Assembly: GCF_014650555.1 (NCBI RefSeq)
Contig: NZ_BMVE01000004.1
Span: 434,001-498,000, forward strand
From: Streptomyces goshikiensis
GTDB lineage: Bacteria; Actinomycetota; Actinomycetes; Streptomycetales; Streptomycetaceae
Length of the DNA stretch: 64,000 bases
Reading direction: 5' to 3'
Each line of letters starts with the position of its first letter. The first letter of the stretch is position 1. Of this stretch, positions 8,120 through 17,453 are shown one piece after another. A model generated the notes under the pieces. That model was given only the letters and a program-made list of their open reading frames with translations, made no database searches and was not told the DNA's origin. Both the position numbers and the translations under genes were made by a program.

Positions 8120-9708
8120 ACACCCAACTGGCGGGAACCGGCGCCCTGTTGCGCCTCGCACTGCGCCGCGACCGCGTCATGGCGCCGGTCTGGATCCTGG
8201 TCGTGGCGATGCTGGTGCTGAGCCTGCCCGGCTCCCTCGAATCGGTGTACGGGACGGCCGCCGAGCGGGAGCGCCTGCTCGCCACGATGACCGCCAACGG
8301 CTCGCTGCGCGCCCTGTACGGCCCGGTCTTCGGCGATTCGATCGGCGCCCTGACCGCCTGGCGCGGCGGGGTCTTCGCCGGGCTGCTCGCCGGTGTCATG
8401 AGCCTGGTCATCGTGGTCCGGCACACCCGCGAGGAGGAGGAGTCGGGCCGTCAGGAACTGCTCTCCGCGGCCATGGTGGGCCGACGCGCCCCGCTGACGG
8501 CCGCGCTCCTCGCCGCTCTGACCGCCAACGCGGCGGCCGCCCTGCTCGTCACCGCCGGCCTCGCCGGACGCGGCGCGGCCGGTGCGCTCGCCCTCGGGCT
8601 CGGCATAGGCGCCACCGGCATGCTGTTCGCCGCCCTGGCCGCCATCGCGGCGCAGCTCACCGAGAGCGCGCGGCTCGCGAAGGGGCTCACCGGGGCGTTC
8701 ATCGGCGCGGCGTTCGTGCTGCGCGCCGCCGGTGACGCGGGCGCGCCCGACGGCGGCTCGGCGCTGACCTGGATCTCGCCGCTCGGCTGGCTGGAACACG
8801 TACGGGCCTTCGCGGCCGAACGCTGGTGGGTGCTCGCCCTGTTCGCGGCGGCCTCGGCGGCGCAGCTGGTGGCCGCGTACGCCCTGGCGGCCCGCCGGGA
8901 CGTGGGCATGAGCTTCCTGCCTGCCCGGCCGGGCCCGGCGCGGGGGCGGCTCGGCTCGGCCGGGGCGCTCGCCTGGCGGCTCCAGCGCGGCGCCCTGCTC
9001 GGCTGGAGCCTCGGATTCCTGGCCGCGGGCGTGGTGTTCGGCGGGATGACGGACGGTGCGACCGAGCTGGTCGGCGACAACGCCAGGACCCGGGAGATCA
9101 TCGAACGGATGGGCGGTCAGGCCGGTCAGGCCGGTCAGGGTGTGCTCGCGGACGCCTTCCTCGCCACCATGGCCGGGATGCTCGCCATGGTCGCCGCCCT
9201 CTACATCGTCTCGGCCGTACTGCGCCTGAGCGCCGAAGAGTCGGGGCAGCGCGCGGAACCGCTGCTCGCGAACGCCGTCGGGCGGCTGCGCTGGGCCGGC
9301 GGCCATCTGGCCGTCGCCTTCGGCGGGTCGGCGCTGATCCTGCTGCTGGCCGGGCTCGGGCTGGGCATCGGCCACGGTGAGGACATCGGCGGGGCGGTCG
9401 CCGCGACCCTCGGACAGCTGCCGGCGGTGTGGGTCATCGGAGCCCTGGCTGCCCTGCTGCACGGCGCGGTCCCGCGGTTCGCGGTCGCCGCCTGGGCGGT
9501 GGCGGGCGCCGCGCTGGCCCTGGGCTGGGTCGGACCGGCGCTGAACCTCCCTCAGGCGGTGCTGGACCTGTCGCCCTTCGCCCACCTGCCGAAGCTGCCG
9601 GGCGGTCAGGACCCGTCCTGGGCGCCCTTCGTCGCCCTGACGGCGCTGGCGGCGGCCCTGCTGGCGGCGGCTCTGACCGCCCTGCGCCGCCGGGACCTGG
9701 CCGCCTAG
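8116..9708 (+). CDS. ABC-2 type exporter permease
   Basis: A 530-residue membrane protein with roughly twelve hydrophobic helices in two similar halves (about residues 20-270 and 300-520), typical of fused ABC-2 permeases annotated as polyketide antibiotic exporters. The ATG at 8116 overlaps the ATPase stop. A small GQAGQAGQ insertion near residue 335 lies in the loop between the halves. It forms the channel for the upstream ATPase. A hairpin follows the stop. Confidence 0.9.
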
Positions 9709-9714
9709 GACGGC

Positions 9715-9743
9715 GCGGGGCCCCGGCGGGTCGCCGGCCCCGC
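9715..9743. terminator. Hairpin between exporter permease and P450
   Basis: The stem GCGGGG/CCCCGC plus CCGGCG/CGCCGG has a two-base bulge and a three-base loop. It lies between two convergent stop codons and touches the P450 stop. Confidence 0.6.
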
Positions 9744-10945
9744 TAGAACTCGACGAGCAGCTCCTCCAGACCCCGGATCACATACCCCTCCCGCCACTGC
9801 GGCTCCCGTACGAGCCGCAGTGGCGGGAGCCCGTCCGCCAGCAGCGCCCCGAAGGAGGCCTCCAGCTCGCGCCGCGCGAGCGGAGCCCCCAGGCAGTAGT
9901 GGATCCCGGCCCCGAACGACAGGTGCGGGTTGTCGGCCCGTACGAGGTCCAGCGTGTCCGGGTCGGTGAACCGCGCGGGGTCCCGGTTGGCGGAGCCGAA
10001 GAGCAGCGCGACCTCGGCCCCGCGCGGGATCGTGACGCCCCCGATCTCGATGTCGTCGAGCACCCAGCGCTCGAACATCTGGAGCGGAGTGTCGTAACGC
10101 AAAAGTTCATCCACAGCTGTGGACAACTTTTCGGGATTCCGCCTGAGGTCCGCCAGCCGGTCCGGATGGCGGAAGAGCGTCCACCAGCCGTTGACGGTCG
10201 TATTGACCGTGGCCTCGTGTCCGGCGTTCAGCAGGAGCACACAGGTGGAGATCATCTCCTGCTCGCTGAGGCGGCCCTCCTCATCGTGGGCGGCGATCAG
10301 TCCGGAGATCAAATCGCTGCCGGGGCGCTCCCGGCGCTCGGCGATCAGCGCGCGCAGGTAGTCGCTGAACTCCACGCTCGCCCGGACCGCCCGGCGCGCC
10401 GTCTCCTCGTCCGGCCGCAGCTCGAACATCCCGCAGATGTCCGCCGACCACGGCCGCAGCGGCCCCCGGTCGGACTCCGGCACCCCCAGCAGCTCCGCGA
10501 TCACCGCCACCGGCAGCGGTTCGGCGACCGCGGTCAGCAGGTCCCCGCCGCCGTCCGCGAGCAGCCCCGCCGCCAGCTTCCCGGCCATCCGCCTTACGGA
10601 GGGGACGAGTTGCTCCACGGTGCGCGGGGTGAACGCCTTCGCCACCAGCCGCCGGACCCGCGCGTGCGCCGGATCCTCCAGGTCCAGCAGCCCGTTCCCG
10701 TTGAGGACGTGGAACGGCTCGTGCGCCGGGGGCGGCGCCTCGCGTCCGAACTCCTCATGGGTGAAGCGGTGCAGGTACGTCCGGCCGAGCCGGCGATCGC
10801 GCAGCAGCGCGTTCACATCGGCGTAGTGCGGCACCAGCCACTGGCCGGTCGCCTCCGACCAGATGGCTCGCCCTTGCTCACGCAACTCCCGGTAGGCGGG
10901 GTACGGATCGGCGACGAAAGCGGCATCCCACGGATCAAAGCCCAT
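9743..10945 (-). CDS. Cytochrome P450
   Basis: A 400-residue soluble bacterial P450 monooxygenase. The I-helix oxygen-activating motif is LLLNAGHEATVNTT, the K-helix pair is in AVDELLRYDTP, and the heme ligand is Cys351 in FGAGIHYCLGAPLARRE. No transmembrane anchor is present. It needs ferredoxin and reductase partners, none of which is adjacent. It lies 63 bases after the second response regulator on the same strand and may be the last gene of that operon. A very strong hairpin is embedded near its 3' end. Substrate is unknown. Confidence 0.95.
   Translation of the reverse strand: MGFDPWDAAFVADPYPAYRELREQGRAIWSEATGQWLVPHYADVNALLRDRRLGRTYLHRFTHEEFGREAPPPAHEPFHVLNGNGLLDLEDPAHARVRRLVAKAFTPRTVEQLVPSVRRMAGKLAAGLLADGGGDLLTAVAEPLPVAVIAELLGVPESDRGPLRPWSADICGMFELRPDEETARRAVRASVEFSDYLRALIAERRERPGSDLISGLIAAHDEEGRLSEQEMISTCVLLLNAGHEATVNTTVNGWWTLFRHPDRLADLRRNPEKLSTAVDELLRYDTPLQMFERWVLDDIEIGGVTIPRGAEVALLFGSANRDPARFTDPDTLDLVRADNPHLSFGAGIHYCLGAPLARRELEASFGALLADGLPPLRLVREPQWREGYVIRGLEELLVEF
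9788..9829. other. Perfect 18-bp inverted repeat inside the P450 gene
   Basis: The arms CTCCCGCCACTGCGGCTC (9788-9805) and its exact complement (9812-9829) are separated by six bases, CCGTAC. They encode about residues 373-386 (PPLRLVREPQWRE). A perfect 18-pair stem in coding sequence is rare and would stall or protect the transcript end. Confidence 0.85.
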
Positions 10946-11008
10946 CCCGGCACCTTAAACGCGACGGAGGGTCAGGGGCGGGTTCCCGGCCCGGACGGCC
11001 CGGAGCGG

Positions 11009-11668
11009 CTACGTCGGCGTCACCAGCCGGGTCTCGTAGGCGAATACCGCCGCCTGGGTGCGGTCGCGCAGGCCCAGCTTCACCAGGATCCGGCTCACAT
11101 GCGTCTTGATCGTGGACTCCGCGACGATGAGCCGGTCCGCTATCTCCGCGTTGGACAGCCCCTGCGCGATCAGCACCAGCACCTCCGTCTCCCGCTCGGT
11201 CAACTCCCCCACACTCGCCGGATCCGCCAGCTTCGGCGCCTCCGACAGCTTCGAGAACTCGGAGATCAGCCGCTTGGTCACCGAGGGCGCCAGCAGCGCC
11301 TCCCCGGAAGCCACCACCCGCACCCCCTCGGCCAGCTGCCGGGCCGAGGCGTCCTTCAGCAGGAACCCGGAGGCCCCGGCCCGCAGGGCCTGGTACACGT
11401 ACTCGTCGAGGTCGAAGGTCGTCAGGACCAGCACCTTCGCGTCCGTGTCGGCGGCCACGATCTCCCGCGTCGCCTCCAGCCCGTTCATCTCCGGCATCCG
11501 GATGTCCATCAGCACCACATCCGGCTCCAGCGCCGCGACCTGGGCGATGGCCTGGCGGCCGTCGACCGCCTCGCCCACCACCTCGATGCCGTCCATCGCG
11601 TTCAGCAGCACCGAGAAGCCTTCGCGGACCATCATCTGGTCGTCCACGATCAGCACTCTGATCGTCAT
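11009..11668 (-). CDS. NarL/FixJ-type response regulator (first pair)
   Basis: A 219-residue regulator with a receiver domain (residues 1-120: acidic pocket VDDQ, phospho-acceptor Asp in VVLMDIRMP, Thr in VLVLTTFD, Lys in FLLKDAS) and a LuxR helix-turn-helix (ELTERETEVLVLIAQGLSNA, then ESTIKTHVSRILVKLGLRD). Its ATG overlaps the kinase stop (ATGA), defining a cognate pair. It is a close paralogue of the regulator at 13094-13765. Confidence 0.96.
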   Translation of the reverse strand: MTIRVLIVDDQMMVREGFSVLLNAMDGIEVVGEAVDGRQAIAQVAALEPDVVLMDIRMPEMNGLEATREIVAADTDAKVLVLTTFDLDEYVYQALRAGASGFLLKDASARQLAEGVRVVASGEALLAPSVTKRLISEFSKLSEAPKLADPASVGELTERETEVLVLIAQGLSNAEIADRLIVAESTIKTHVSRILVKLGLRDRTQAAVFAYETRLVTPT

Positions 11669-13005
11669 CGCGCCGCCTCCGCCGGCTCGTCCTGGGACTC
11701 CGGCCGGCTGCGGACCGGTATGAACACCGCGACCTCATATCCGCCGGACGCCGACTCCCCGGCCGTCATCTCCCCCTCCAGCATCGCCACCCGCTCCCGC
11801 ATCCCCGTGATCCCGTGCCCCGCGCCCGGCGAGGGCCGCACATCCCCGGTCGGCGGGCCGTTGACGATCCGTATCCCCAGACCGCCCAGCACGTACGACA
11901 CCTCCACCCCGGCCGCCGCCCCCGGCGCGTGCCGCAGGGTGTTGCTCAGGGCCTCCTGGATGATCCGGTACGCCGACAGCTCCACGCCCTGCGGCAGCTC
12001 CCGCACCGAACCCGTCACCGTCTTCTCCACCTCCAGCCCGGTCTCCCGAACATTGGCCAGCAGCCCGTCCAGCGAGGCCAGCGTCGGCTGCGGGGCGTCC
12101 GGCGCCTCGTAGTCCGCCGAGCGCACCACGCCCAGCACCCGCCGCAGCTCCGTCAGCGCCGAGACCGCGTTCTCCCGGATGGTGACGAACGCCGCCTCCA
12201 GCTCCGGCGGCGGGTTCTTCACCCGGTACGGCGCGGCCTCCGCCTGGATCGCCACCACCGACATGTGGTGCGCGACCACATCGTGCAGCTCGCGGGCGAT
12301 CGTCGTGCGCTCCTCCAGCAGCGTCCGCCGGTCGCGCTCGACGGCCGTCACCTCCTGCTGCGCGGAGACCTCCGCCTTCGCGTGCCGCCGGATCTGGATG
12401 CTGCTCGCGATGGCCACGGCGATCGCCGACACCACGAACATCGGCCCGAAGCTGGAGTCGTACCGGCTGCCGATCAGCAGCGAGAAGGAAACGCCGAACA
12501 CCGTGGTGAGCGACCACATCCATCCCGCCACCCGCGGCCCGGTCCGCAGCGTCACCAGGATCAGGACCGCGATGTACGAGAAGAAGGCGCCCGGAGTCCA
12601 CGGCCAGGTCAGCGACGGGCCGGCCAGCACGCCCAGCAGCAGGGTCATCGCCACCGCCGCCCACCACGCGGCGATCGGCCGGACCAGGGTCATCAGGACC
12701 GGAACGGCCGCCACCAGCCCCGTCAGGATCCGGCCCAGATCACCGAGGAAGGTGTACTGCGTGGTCGCCGTCGCCATGAAGGCGATGGCGGCCATCGCGA
12801 CCACCACGGCATGCGGGGCCCATCCCGCCTTCCGGCGTATCCCCTTGGGGAGCAGCCGCAGGAGCGGCCCCCGGGCCACCGCCTGCGGCAGCGGCCGGAA
12901 GGCGAAAGCGTCGTCGATGAGGTCACGGCGCAGGGTCTTCAGCAACCCCGAAGCCATTCTGAATTCCGGTGTCCGGGCTGTCCCCCCGGTGGTCGTCTCG
13001 CTCAC
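11665..13005 (-). CDS. DesK/NarX-type sensor histidine kinase (first pair)
   Basis: A membrane sensor kinase of about 446 residues. Several hydrophobic helices occupy residues about 45-190 with little extracellular sequence, suggesting a membrane or small-molecule signal. The HisKA_3 box ARELHDVVAHHMSVVAIQAE carries the phospho-accepting His, and the ATPase domain ends with GAGHGITGMRERVAMLEGE. GTG 13005 (VSETTTGG) is chosen over ATG 12957 and an upstream ATG at 13077; none has a strong ribosome site. It is coupled by ATGA to its regulator. Confidence 0.9.
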   Translation of the reverse strand: MSETTTGGTARTPEFRMASGLLKTLRRDLIDDAFAFRPLPQAVARGPLLRLLPKGIRRKAGWAPHAVVVAMAAIAFMATATTQYTFLGDLGRILTGLVAAVPVLMTLVRPIAAWWAAVAMTLLLGVLAGPSLTWPWTPGAFFSYIAVLILVTLRTGPRVAGWMWSLTTVFGVSFSLLIGSRYDSSFGPMFVVSAIAVAIASSIQIRRHAKAEVSAQQEVTAVERDRRTLLEERTTIARELHDVVAHHMSVVAIQAEAAPYRVKNPPPELEAAFVTIRENAVSALTELRRVLGVVRSADYEAPDAPQPTLASLDGLLANVRETGLEVEKTVTGSVRELPQGVELSAYRIIQEALSNTLRHAPGAAAGVEVSYVLGGLGIRIVNGPPTGDVRPSPGAGHGITGMRERVAMLEGEMTAGESASGGYEVAVFIPVRSRPESQDEPAEAAR

Positions 13006-13093
13006 ATACAGAACCGTAGGTCGGCCGCCCCGTCGTCCGCGTCGCCGCTGATGCTGATTTCCCCGGATCCCCCTCAAGTACTACGAGGTCCGT

Positions 13094-13765
13094 TCAGTAC
13101 CCCGCCGGACGGACCAGACCCGTCTCGTACGCGAACACCGCCGCCTGGGTGCGGTCCCGCAGACCCAGCTTCACCAGGATCCGCCCCACATGCGTCTTCA
13201 CCGTCTGCTCGGCCACGATCAGATGCCGCGCGATCTCCGCGTTGGACAGGCCCTGGGCGATCAGCGACAGCACCTCCGTCTCCCGCTCGGTCAGCTCCCC
13301 GAGCTTCGCCTTCGACGGCCCCCGAGGCGCCCCCATCCGGGAGAACTCGGTGATGAGCCGCTTGGTGATGTTCGGCGACAGCAGCGCCTCGCCGGCCGCC
13401 ACCACCCGCACCGCCTCCGCGAGCTGGTCGGCCGACGCGTCCTTGAGCAGGAACCCGGAGGCCCCGGCGCGCAGCGCCTCGTAGACGTACTCGTCGAGAT
13501 CGAAGGTGGTCAGCACCAGCACCTTCACGGCGCCGGCCGGGTCGCCGGTGATGACGGCGGTGGCCTCGATGCCGCCCATGCCGGGCATGCGGATGTCCAT
13601 CAGGACCACATCCGGGGCGAGCTCGGCGACCTTCGCCACCGCGTCGGCCCCGTCCACGGCCTGACCGACCACCTCGATGTCGGGCTGGGCGTTGAGGAGC
13701 ACGGTGAAGCCCTGCCGGACCATCATCTGGTCGTCGGCGATCATCACCTTGATCGGGGTGCTCAT
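13094..13765 (-). CDS. NarL/FixJ-type response regulator (second pair)
   Basis: A 223-residue response regulator starting MSTPIKVMIADDQMMVRQGF at 13765, with an ATGA overlap with the kinase upstream. It has the receiver Asp in VVLMDIRMPGMGG, LTTFDLDEYVYEALRAGASG, FLLKDAS, and a C-terminal LuxR domain ELTERETEVLSLIAQGLSNA and QTVKTHVGRILVKLGLRD. It matches the first-pair regulator over nearly its whole length, so the two systems arose by tandem duplication. Confidence 0.96.
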   Translation of the reverse strand: MSTPIKVMIADDQMMVRQGFTVLLNAQPDIEVVGQAVDGADAVAKVAELAPDVVLMDIRMPGMGGIEATAVITGDPAGAVKVLVLTTFDLDEYVYEALRAGASGFLLKDASADQLAEAVRVVAAGEALLSPNITKRLITEFSRMGAPRGPSKAKLGELTERETEVLSLIAQGLSNAEIARHLIVAEQTVKTHVGRILVKLGLRDRTQAAVFAYETGLVRPAGY

Positions 13766-15093
13766 GCGTCCTTCTTCAGGTCGGGGGAGGAGCCGGGGGC
13801 GCCGCCAAGGGGATCCGTCCGGGGGTCCATCGGGAGGACGGCGGACACCTCGTAACCACCGTCGGGGCGCGGGCCGGCGGCCAGCTCGCCCCCCAGCATG
13901 CCCGCCCGCTCGCGCATCCCGAGCAGCCCGTGCCCCGCACCCTGCGAGGGCGGGGCCGGCCGGGTCGGAGCGCTGTTGGCGACGCACAGGTGCAGATCGC
14001 GCGGCCCGTACGCCAGGCCGACCTCCGCCCGCGAGCCGGGCGCGTGGCGCAGGCAGTTGCTCAGCGCCTCCTGCACGATCCGGTACGCGGTGAGCTCGAC
14101 GCCCGGGGTCAGCGGCCGCCGGATGCCGGCGATCGTCGTGGTGACATCCAGCCCGGCGCCGCGCACGTTGTCGACGAGGCCGTCCAGCTCGGCGAGGGTG
14201 GGCTGCGGGTGGTGGGGGTTCGCCGGATCGTCGGGCTGCTCGGAGCGCAGCACGCCGAGGACGCGGCGCAGTTCGGTCAGGGCCTCCAGGGCGTTCTCCC
14301 GGATGCCCGTCAGGTTCTCCTTGAGTTCCTCGGACGGGTTCTCCACCAGGTGCGGGGCGACCTGCGCCTGAATGGAGATCACCGACATGTGGTGGGCGAC
14401 CACGTCGTGCAGTTCGCGGGCGATGCGGCTGCGTTCCTCCAGCAGGGTCCGCCGGGCCCGCTCCTCCTCGGTGAGGGTTTCCTGCTCGACGAGCTTGCCG
14501 CGGGCCAGCCGGGTGGCCCGCAGGGCGTAGCCGAGGATCCCCACGAACCCGAGGACGAGGGTGGCCGCGGCGATCATCGTCTGGCTCTGCGGCGGCCTGA
14601 GGACGGCCTCGGCCAGCCCGGAGAGGAGCAGCGTGATCCCGATGACCCAGACGGTCACCCGGGGCGGCACCCGCAGGGCGACCATCAGGACCAGCGGCGC
14701 GAACGTGAACGGCCCGGCGGGCGTCCAGGGCCAGGACTGCGCCTGACCGACGTGCCCGTGGACGGCCCAGGCGATGAGGGCGGCGGTGACGAGACCGAGC
14801 CACCAGGCGGCGATCGGCCGGAACATGCTGAGCAGGACGGATGCGGAGGTCAGCAGCGACAGCCCGAGCACGCCCGCACCGAGGACCCCGTAATGGTCAT
14901 TCAGCTGCATCCCCGTCAGAACACCGCAGGGGATGGCCGCGTAGCCGAGGAGCACATGCGGCAGCCAGGCCAGCCAGCGCGGCCGGGACATCCTCGGCAG
15001 CGGATCGCGCCCCAGGGTGAACAGCTCCCGGGGCACCACCCGCCGGACCGTGCGTTCTTCGACGGGGGCGGGGGGCTCGCTCAGCTGTTTCAC
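13762..15093 (-). CDS. DesK/NarX-type sensor histidine kinase (second pair)
   Basis: A sensor kinase of about 443 residues with five or six membrane helices (residues about 45-190), a HisKA_3 motif ARELHDVVAHHMSVISIQAQ and an ATP-binding C-terminus GAGHGLLGMRERAGMLGGE. The start is taken as GTG 15093 (VKQLSEPPAPVEERTVRR); ATG 15123 overlaps the acyltransferase end. It lies 22 bases after the acyltransferase stop, so all these genes are probably cotranscribed. It is a paralogue of the kinase at 11665-13005. Confidence 0.9.
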   Translation of the reverse strand: MKQLSEPPAPVEERTVRRVVPRELFTLGRDPLPRMSRPRWLAWLPHVLLGYAAIPCGVLTGMQLNDHYGVLGAGVLGLSLLTSASVLLSMFRPIAAWWLGLVTAALIAWAVHGHVGQAQSWPWTPAGPFTFAPLVLMVALRVPPRVTVWVIGITLLLSGLAEAVLRPPQSQTMIAAATLVLGFVGILGYALRATRLARGKLVEQETLTEEERARRTLLEERSRIARELHDVVAHHMSVISIQAQVAPHLVENPSEELKENLTGIRENALEALTELRRVLGVLRSEQPDDPANPHHPQPTLAELDGLVDNVRGAGLDVTTTIAGIRRPLTPGVELTAYRIVQEALSNCLRHAPGSRAEVGLAYGPRDLHLCVANSAPTRPAPPSQGAGHGLLGMRERAGMLGGELAAGPRPDGGYEVSAVLPMDPRTDPLGGAPGSSPDLKKDA

Positions 15094-15115
15094 GCCGTCC
15101 AGGCTAAGGCGGCTC

Positions 15116-16330
15116 CTAGACACGGTTGATCTCCTTTACGGACCCCGCCCGGGGGCGGGGAACGGCGGGAGCGGCGGGAACGGCGGTGGCGCGGGCCGGA
15201 TTCGGGCGCCGGGCGCCCTGCTCGTACGTGCGGAACGCGGCCCAGCAGACCGCCAGCGCGGCCGCGAACACCGGAAGCCACAGCAGCCGGGCGGCTGTCC
15301 AGCCGAGGGAGTCGGGCACGGTGTGCAGGCCGGGCAGATCGAAGGGCGCCAGCAGTCCCAGCGCGGTGACGGCCATCATGGCGGTCTGGTGCCACAGGAA
15401 GATCGTCATGGCGGACAGGTTCACCAGGGCCACCTTCGCCCAGGCCCCCGGCCGGCGCATGGCCCGGGCCAGCGGCTCGCGCACCAGCAGGGCCAGCCCG
15501 CACTGGGCGAGGCCGAACGCCACCGCGGCCAGCGTCGGCGGGTTCAGGTTCGACATCGCGGCCCCGGGGACACCCACCATGGACGCCGGGTACCCGCCCC
15601 ACAGGATCAGCGCGGCCGTCGCGGCCGCGCCCCCGCCGAGCAGCAGCGCGGCCGGGGTGCGCCGGGCGAACGCCCCGCGCGACCAGGCGGCCCCCAGCGT
15701 GTAGGGGACGAGCCAGCCCGCGGCCACATTGACCCAGCCGAGCCACTCGGGGCCGCCGCCGAAGCCGAACCGCCACGCGTCGACCCCGGCCACCACCGCC
15801 AGCGGCGCCACCGCGGGCAGGCGCGACACCAGCGGGGTGGCCGCGGTCAGCGCCGCGAACACCAGCAGGAACCACAGCGGGGACAGCACCAGCTTCAGCA
15901 GCGTCAGCACGGTGTTCAGCTCGACCCCGCCGAGCAGCATCGCCCCCGCCGTGACGGCCCACAGCGCGAGCACCGCTGCCACCGGACGGAACAGCCGGCT
16001 CAGCCGCTGCCCCACCCACGCGCCGTACGAGACCCCGCGCTCCCGCGCCGACGCGAGGCTCCGCGCCCCGACATGGCCGCCGACGAGGAAGAACACCGCC
16101 AGGGTCTGGAGCACCCACGACAGGGGCGCCAGCACGCTCATGTGCTCCAGCGGACTGGTGGTGCTCAGGCCGCCGTTGGCGGTGGTCAGCGCGGTGACCA
16201 GCCAGTGGCCCAGCACCACCCCGAGGATCGCCAGGGCCCGCAGTGCGTCCACCGAGCGGTCCCGCCCGGCCGGGGTGGCGGCCTCCACCCGGCCCGCGAG
16301 CGCGGACCAGCGGGCACGGAGTTCACGCAT
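15116..16330 (-). CDS. Membrane acyltransferase family protein
   Basis: A 404-residue integral membrane protein of the acyltransferase-3 type, with about ten helices. DRSVDALRALAILGVVLGHW (residues about 24-43) matches the conserved R-X10-H block in the first helix of the family. It is expected to move an acyl group onto a lipid, sugar or natural product at the membrane. The start at 16330 overlaps the end of the hydrolase gene by eight bases; longer frames run through that gene. The C-terminal tail is Pro/Ala/Arg-rich. Confidence 0.88.
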   Translation of the reverse strand: MRELRARWSALAGRVEAATPAGRDRSVDALRALAILGVVLGHWLVTALTTANGGLSTTSPLEHMSVLAPLSWVLQTLAVFFLVGGHVGARSLASARERGVSYGAWVGQRLSRLFRPVAAVLALWAVTAGAMLLGGVELNTVLTLLKLVLSPLWFLLVFAALTAATPLVSRLPAVAPLAVVAGVDAWRFGFGGGPEWLGWVNVAAGWLVPYTLGAAWSRGAFARRTPAALLLGGGAAATAALILWGGYPASMVGVPGAAMSNLNPPTLAAVAFGLAQCGLALLVREPLARAMRRPGAWAKVALVNLSAMTIFLWHQTAMMAVTALGLLAPFDLPGLHTVPDSLGWTAARLLWLPVFAAALAVCWAAFRTYEQGARRPNPARATAVPAAPAVPRPRAGSVKEINRV

Positions 16331-17276
16331 GGGAGGCCTCCGCGGCGGTGCCGAGGACGATCCGGGCCAGGCTGTCGAGGGACGTGGTGCCCGGCTTGAG
16401 GTAGTCGCTGTGCCCGGCGCTCCCGGCGGCGAACACACGGGCCCCGAAGGCGGGATCCACGGGATCGGTGCCGAAGCCGACCCCGGCGACCCGGACGTGC
16501 GGGACGCCACCGATCCAGTCACCGCTGCCCCGCCCCGCCCATATGCGGGCGCCGGTCGGCAGCTCGCCGGCGGCGCCGGACCCGGTCCCCGGGCTCCCGA
16601 ACAGGACCATGTCGGTGACCTCGGGCCCCGTCGCCGTCCGGGCGCAGACCACCGAACCGTAGGAGTGGCACAACACCGATATCCGGGCCCCGGCCGGGGT
16701 GAACTCCCCCAACCCGTCCAGGAAGGGCGCCAGTGCGGAGGCCGCCTCATCGGCGCGGCCGGTCGTCAGGACCGTGGCGCTGACCGTGCCGGGGGTGTCG
16801 TACCCGAGCCAGGCGACCACGGCGGAGCGGGCGTGCTCGGCCTGGAGGCGCTGCTGAAGGGCGACGGCCCCGGCACGGAACCTCTGGTAGGTGTCCAGGG
16901 TGGTGTCCGACCCGGGCACCAGGACGGTCACCCGGTCGGCGGACTCCAGATCGCCGAACACCTCGACGGCGCGGCCCTTCCCCCGCCCGTCGAAGGAGAG
17001 GAAACGCGGCGCCTGCGACGCCCCGGGCGTGCCCTGCGCCATCTCCCGCAGCTTCGCCGCCCGGCCCGTACGCCCCGCCTCCCGCGCCATTCGCTCCGCC
17101 TCGCCGAGGCCCGCGAGGTTCTCGGCGTACCGGACCTGGGGCGCGGTGTGCGCGGCGAAGGAAACGGGCTGGGGAGCCGGAGCGTTGGGGGAAGAGGCGG
17201 CGGCGGACAGAGGGAACGCGACGGCCGCGGCGACGAGACCGGCCAGAAGGGTGCGGTGCAAGCGGGCACGGGTCAT
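16323..17276 (-). CDS. Secreted alpha/beta hydrolase, DUF1023-like
   Basis: A 317-residue protein with an N-terminal signal peptide (MTRARLHRTLLAGLVAAAVA, cleavage near SAAASS). The core is an alpha/beta hydrolase with ISVLCHSYGSVVC; the Ser at about residue 203 is the nucleophile in a C-H-S-Y-G elbow. Actinomycete DUF1023 proteins of this type are of unknown substrate. It is the first gene of the minus-strand run that continues into the acyltransferase and both two-component systems. Confidence 0.88.
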   Translation of the reverse strand: MTRARLHRTLLAGLVAAAVAFPLSAAASSPNAPAPQPVSFAAHTAPQVRYAENLAGLGEAERMAREAGRTGRAAKLREMAQGTPGASQAPRFLSFDGRGKGRAVEVFGDLESADRVTVLVPGSDTTLDTYQRFRAGAVALQQRLQAEHARSAVVAWLGYDTPGTVSATVLTTGRADEAASALAPFLDGLGEFTPAGARISVLCHSYGSVVCARTATGPEVTDMVLFGSPGTGSGAAGELPTGARIWAGRGSGDWIGGVPHVRVAGVGFGTDPVDPAFGARVFAAGSAGHSDYLKPGTTSLDSLARIVLGTAAEASHA

Positions 17277-17380
17277 GGTGTGTTGTTCCTTCGGTCCAGA
17301 GGGGCGTCCTGCTCTGGTACCGAAGTTATGAATCCGGCCCCCTCTTCGGCGTCACGCTGCGGAGCCGCCTTTGGCCGTAG

Positions 17381-17410
17381 CTCTCAGGTATCACAAGGGC
17401 TACCTGAGAG
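17381..17410. promoter_or_regulatory. Perfect 10-bp dyad upstream of the HIT gene
   Basis: CTCTCAGGTA (17381-17390) and TACCTGAGAG (17401-17410) flank a ten-base spacer. The dyad lies 44 bases upstream of the HIT start and about 105 bases upstream of the divergent hydrolase. It is most likely an operator shared by the two promoters. The cognate regulator is not evident. Confidence 0.55.
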
Positions 17411-17453
17411 TCAGAACACCGGCGCCCGGGGCGCGTTCGGCTAGGGTCCCCGA

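Noticed and set aside
13006..13077. N-terminal extension of the first histidine kinase to ATG 13077
   Set aside because: The added residues are Arg/Gly-rich, unlike kinase N-termini, and no ribosome site precedes that ATG.
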